Shown here one piece after another: positions 62,452-64,000 of a DNA stretch of 64,000 nucleotides. Made by a program: the position numbers and the translations under genes. This DNA comes from Oscillospiraceae bacterium (GTDB lineage Bacteria > Bacillota > Clostridia > Oscillospirales > QAMX01). Where the stretch lies: assembly GCA_015067705.1 (NCBI GenBank), contig SVLW01000007.1:1-64000 (forward strand). Direction: 5' to 3'. The notes beneath the pieces were generated by a model. It saw only the letters and a list, made by a program, of their open reading frames with translations, was not told the origin of the DNA and did no database searches. The stretch's first letter is position 1. Every line of letters starts with the position of its first letter.

Positions 62452-63006
62452 ATGGACGAAGAGACACTTTTGCAGGGCATCGGGAAGAAAGACCCTGCCG
62501 CGCTGGAGGCGGTCATTGATCGCTATGGTACCTATATTCGCGCCATCATTCATGGAAAAGCCGACGGACACTTAAGTCTACAAGATGAGGAAGAGATCGC
62601 CTCGGATGTCTTTCTGTCACTCTGGAAGCAGAGCGATAGTCTGTTGACAGGCCATCTGCGGGCTTGGCTGGCTGCGACTGCCCGGAATCGAACGGTGGAT
62701 TTCCTACGCCGCAGAAAACTGACTCTTCCACTGGAAGAGGACTGCTTTCTGGTAGAAGATGCAGTCTGGCAGGAAATATCCGACCAGACGCTGCGGGAAA
62801 TCGTTCGATCGGCACTTGATGAACTCTCGTCCGAAGATCGGGAGATTTTCCTGCGGCACTATGAACTGGAACAGTCTATTCCCGCCATTGCGCGGGAACT
62901 GGCACTGAGTCCGTCCGCCGTGAAAATGCGGCTCTTCCGGGGCCGCCGCGCCATCCGAAAACAACTGGAAGAAAGGGGAATTACCATTGAAGATTGCTTA
63001 TCATGA
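62452..63006 (+). CDS. ECF-like RNA polymerase sigma factor
   Basis: 184 residues. Region 2 (ALEAVIDRYGTYIRAIIHGKADGHLSLQDEEEIASDVFLSLWKQSDSLLTGHLRAWLAATARNRTVDFLRRRK) and region 4 helix-turn-helix (LDELSSEDREIFLRHYELEQSIPAIARELALSPSAVKMRLFRGRRAIRKQL). Start at 62452 (MDEETLLQG) behind AAAAGGAGGGG; the longer track ORF is not used. Overlaps the next gene by 20 bp, typical of sigma/anti-sigma pairs. Confidence 0.92.
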   Translation: MDEETLLQGIGKKDPAALEAVIDRYGTYIRAIIHGKADGHLSLQDEEEIASDVFLSLWKQSDSLLTGHLRAWLAATARNRTVDFLRRRKLTLPLEEDCFLVEDAVWQEISDQTLREIVRSALDELSSEDREIFLRHYELEQSIPAIARELALSPSAVKMRLFRGRRAIRKQLEERGITIEDCLS

Positions 63007-64000
63007 ACTACTCGACCGCACCGGATTTCCCGATGCGGAGCAGTATATCAAAAACGAATCCCAAAACATCCTGAAAGCCCGCGTGCGGGCAGAACTCACG
63101 TCATCGCGTCCATCCCGGCGCCTGTTTGCAAAACCGCGTATCCGTACGGCATTGATTCTGGCGGCGGCACTGGCTCTGCTTACCGTCACGGCGGTAGCGG
63201 GCTATTCCTTGCTGCCGGAGCGCGCGGCGGAGCTCTTCCGGCTTGCTTCCTTCCGGGGCACGACGCAGAAGGTTGGAGAGCGCAGCATGGACGTGCTGGC
63301 GGAAGAAGTGATAGCAGTAGATCAGGCTGTTACCTCAGGCGGCACCACCGTGGTGCTGGAATCTGTCATGGGTTATACCTCAGAATTGGAGTCCTTGCTC
63401 TACGCAGTTTTGCAGATTCGCCCAGCGCCTGGACTGGAATTACCGGAGGATCTGTCGGATCTGTGCTTTATTCCATCCCTGCAGGCATCGGATATGGCTT
63501 ACTCGTCCGGCGGATTACAGCAGACTTTCCGCCGGGAGGACGGAACATTTTCCGCTCTGCTGTTTCTGCGGCTGAACGGCCCTGTTTCGTCGGACCAAGA
63601 CTACACGCTGACACTTGATAAGCTTACCAATCGTCACACGATCCTGCAAAATGCCGTATGGCAGTTCAATCTGCCCAGTCTCGCCCTGCCGGAATTGCAG
63701 ACGATACCGCTGGACCCGTCCCAGTATGCAGATGCGCCGATTCGTCCGCTGGAACTGGCGCTCTCGCCCTTTGGCGGGTATCTCCGGGTGGAAGGTTATG
63801 ACGAGACGATCCGCGCCGAGGTGTTGGCATATGTGCAGGAACACTATCCTCATGCGAATCTCACCGCTTACGAGGACTGGTATCAGATCGATGCCCTCTA
63901 TCATGCGGGAATATTGACCCTGGAGGAATTTGAGGACATCAATGACTTCCGGGTAGGCGTGAATGCCCACACCCATCGGAGGATCTCCCTACTCTATCCC
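62987..64000 (+). CDS. Anti-sigma-like membrane protein (partial, runs off the window)
   Basis: At least 338 codons, open to the window end and therefore absent from the ORF track. Start TTG at 62987 with AAAGGGGAA in front and a 20-bp overlap with the sigma gene. Translation MKIAYHELLDRTGFPDAEQYIKN..., then one membrane helix near residues 52-72 (IRTALILAAALALLTVTAVAGYSLL) and a long extracytoplasmic region (TEEVIAVDQ-type beta-rich, with EDGTFSALLFLRLNGPVSSDQDYTL). Layout matches anti-sigma factors with an N-terminal cytosolic binding domain, TM helix and sensor domain. The sensing ligand is unknown. Confidence 0.72.
   Translation, partial: MKIAYHELLDRTGFPDAEQYIKNESQNILKARVRAELTSSRPSRRLFAKPRIRTALILAAALALLTVTAVAGYSLLPERAAELFRLASFRGTTQKVGERSMDVLAEEVIAVDQAVTSGGTTVVLESVMGYTSELESLLYAVLQIRPAPGLELPEDLSDLCFIPSLQASDMAYSSGGLQQTFRREDGTFSALLFLRLNGPVSSDQDYTLTLDKLTNRHTILQNAVWQFNLPSLALPELQTIPLDPSQYADAPIRPLELALSPFGGYLRVEGYDETIRAEVLAYVQEHYPHANLTAYEDWYQIDALYHAGILTLEEFEDINDFRVGVNAHTHRRISLLYP

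Overview
The window looks like a chromosomal segment of a strictly anaerobic, probably gut-associated, G+C-rich Firmicute of the class Clostridia. I infer this from consensus sigma-A promoters (TTGACA-17-TATAAT) with GGAGG ribosome sites, a rubredoxin-headed (reverse) rubrerythrin with a PerR-type regulator, ferritin, PduL, DUF421/DUF4363 and DUF4349 proteins, SLH/CsaB cell-wall genes and many plant-polysaccharide glycosidases. I cannot name the species. No prophage, CRISPR array or tRNA is visible; the only mobile element is one IS200-type unit.

Layout. 1-120: 3' end of a 5S rRNA and its terminator. 0.2-2.7 kb: ABC exporter. 2.8-5.2 kb: BlaI/BlaR-like pair and a 65-residue orphan. 5.2-14.2 kb (minus): DUF4363/DUF421, glycerate kinase, two unusual TIM-barrel glycosidase-like proteins, an acetyltransferase and a GH31 enzyme. 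14.4-16.3 kb (plus): secreted SLH-transglutaminase protein. 16.4-19.7 kb (minus): two tiny paralogous proteins, pyrophosphatase, PK-C-like protein, flavin reductase, XRE regulator, ferritin. 19.9-21.5 kb (plus): fRMsr, methyltransferase, AT-rich tautomerase. 21.6-27.0 kb: esterase, GH51 arabinofuranosidase, flavodoxin/Cys-rich/MBL operon. 27.1-27.8 kb: IS200-like element. 27.9-29.3 kb: small membrane protein, rubrerythrin, PerR. 29.5-34.1 kb: GT4-CsaB fusion, rimM, trmD, DUF4037. 34.2-38.1 kb (minus): cysE, cysK, pncB, pduL. 38.3-42 kb: DUF4349 lipoprotein, thioredoxin, phosphatase-GNAT fusion, PHP protein.

42-45.9 kb holds the ribosomal genes. rpmG-secE-nusG-rplK-rplA run on the minus strand, and rplJ-rplL point away from them on the plus strand behind an L10 leader. 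46-51 kb (minus): MerR-RDD fusion and rhaB-rhaA-rhaD. 51.2-56.3 kb (minus): DUF6106-like, nnrDE, ydcC-like lipoprotein, alr, mazF and a secreted protein, an order resembling the Bacillus ydcC-alr-ndoAI-ndoA locus but without a recognisable antitoxin. 56.5-61.4 kb: prfB, GNAT, Rrf2 regulator, glmM with a GlmU-like helix protein and a phosphoribosyltransferase. 61.7-64 kb (plus): membrane protein, ECF-like sigma factor and an anti-sigma-like gene cut by the window edge.

How they work together. Sugar genes (GH31, GH51, GHL6-like, GH67-like, rhamnose catabolism, glycerate kinase) fit growth on plant cell-wall glycans such as arabinoxylan and rhamnose-containing pectin. CsaB would pyruvylate the wall polymer to which SLH proteins such as the one at 14.4 kb attach. 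Redox genes (perR-rbr, trx, ferritin, fRMsr) are scattered, but two of their promoters share a TTTGTCC element. I found no single obvious new defence or mobile system. The most promising observations are L1-rRNA-like sites in the rplK/rplA mRNA, the inverted rplJL operon, the missing MazF antitoxin, the MerR-RDD fusion with its own 19-bp-spacer promoter, and the tandem Nif11-like mini-proteins. Two real genes absent from the ORF track were recovered: rpmG, and the anti-sigma-like gene at the right edge.
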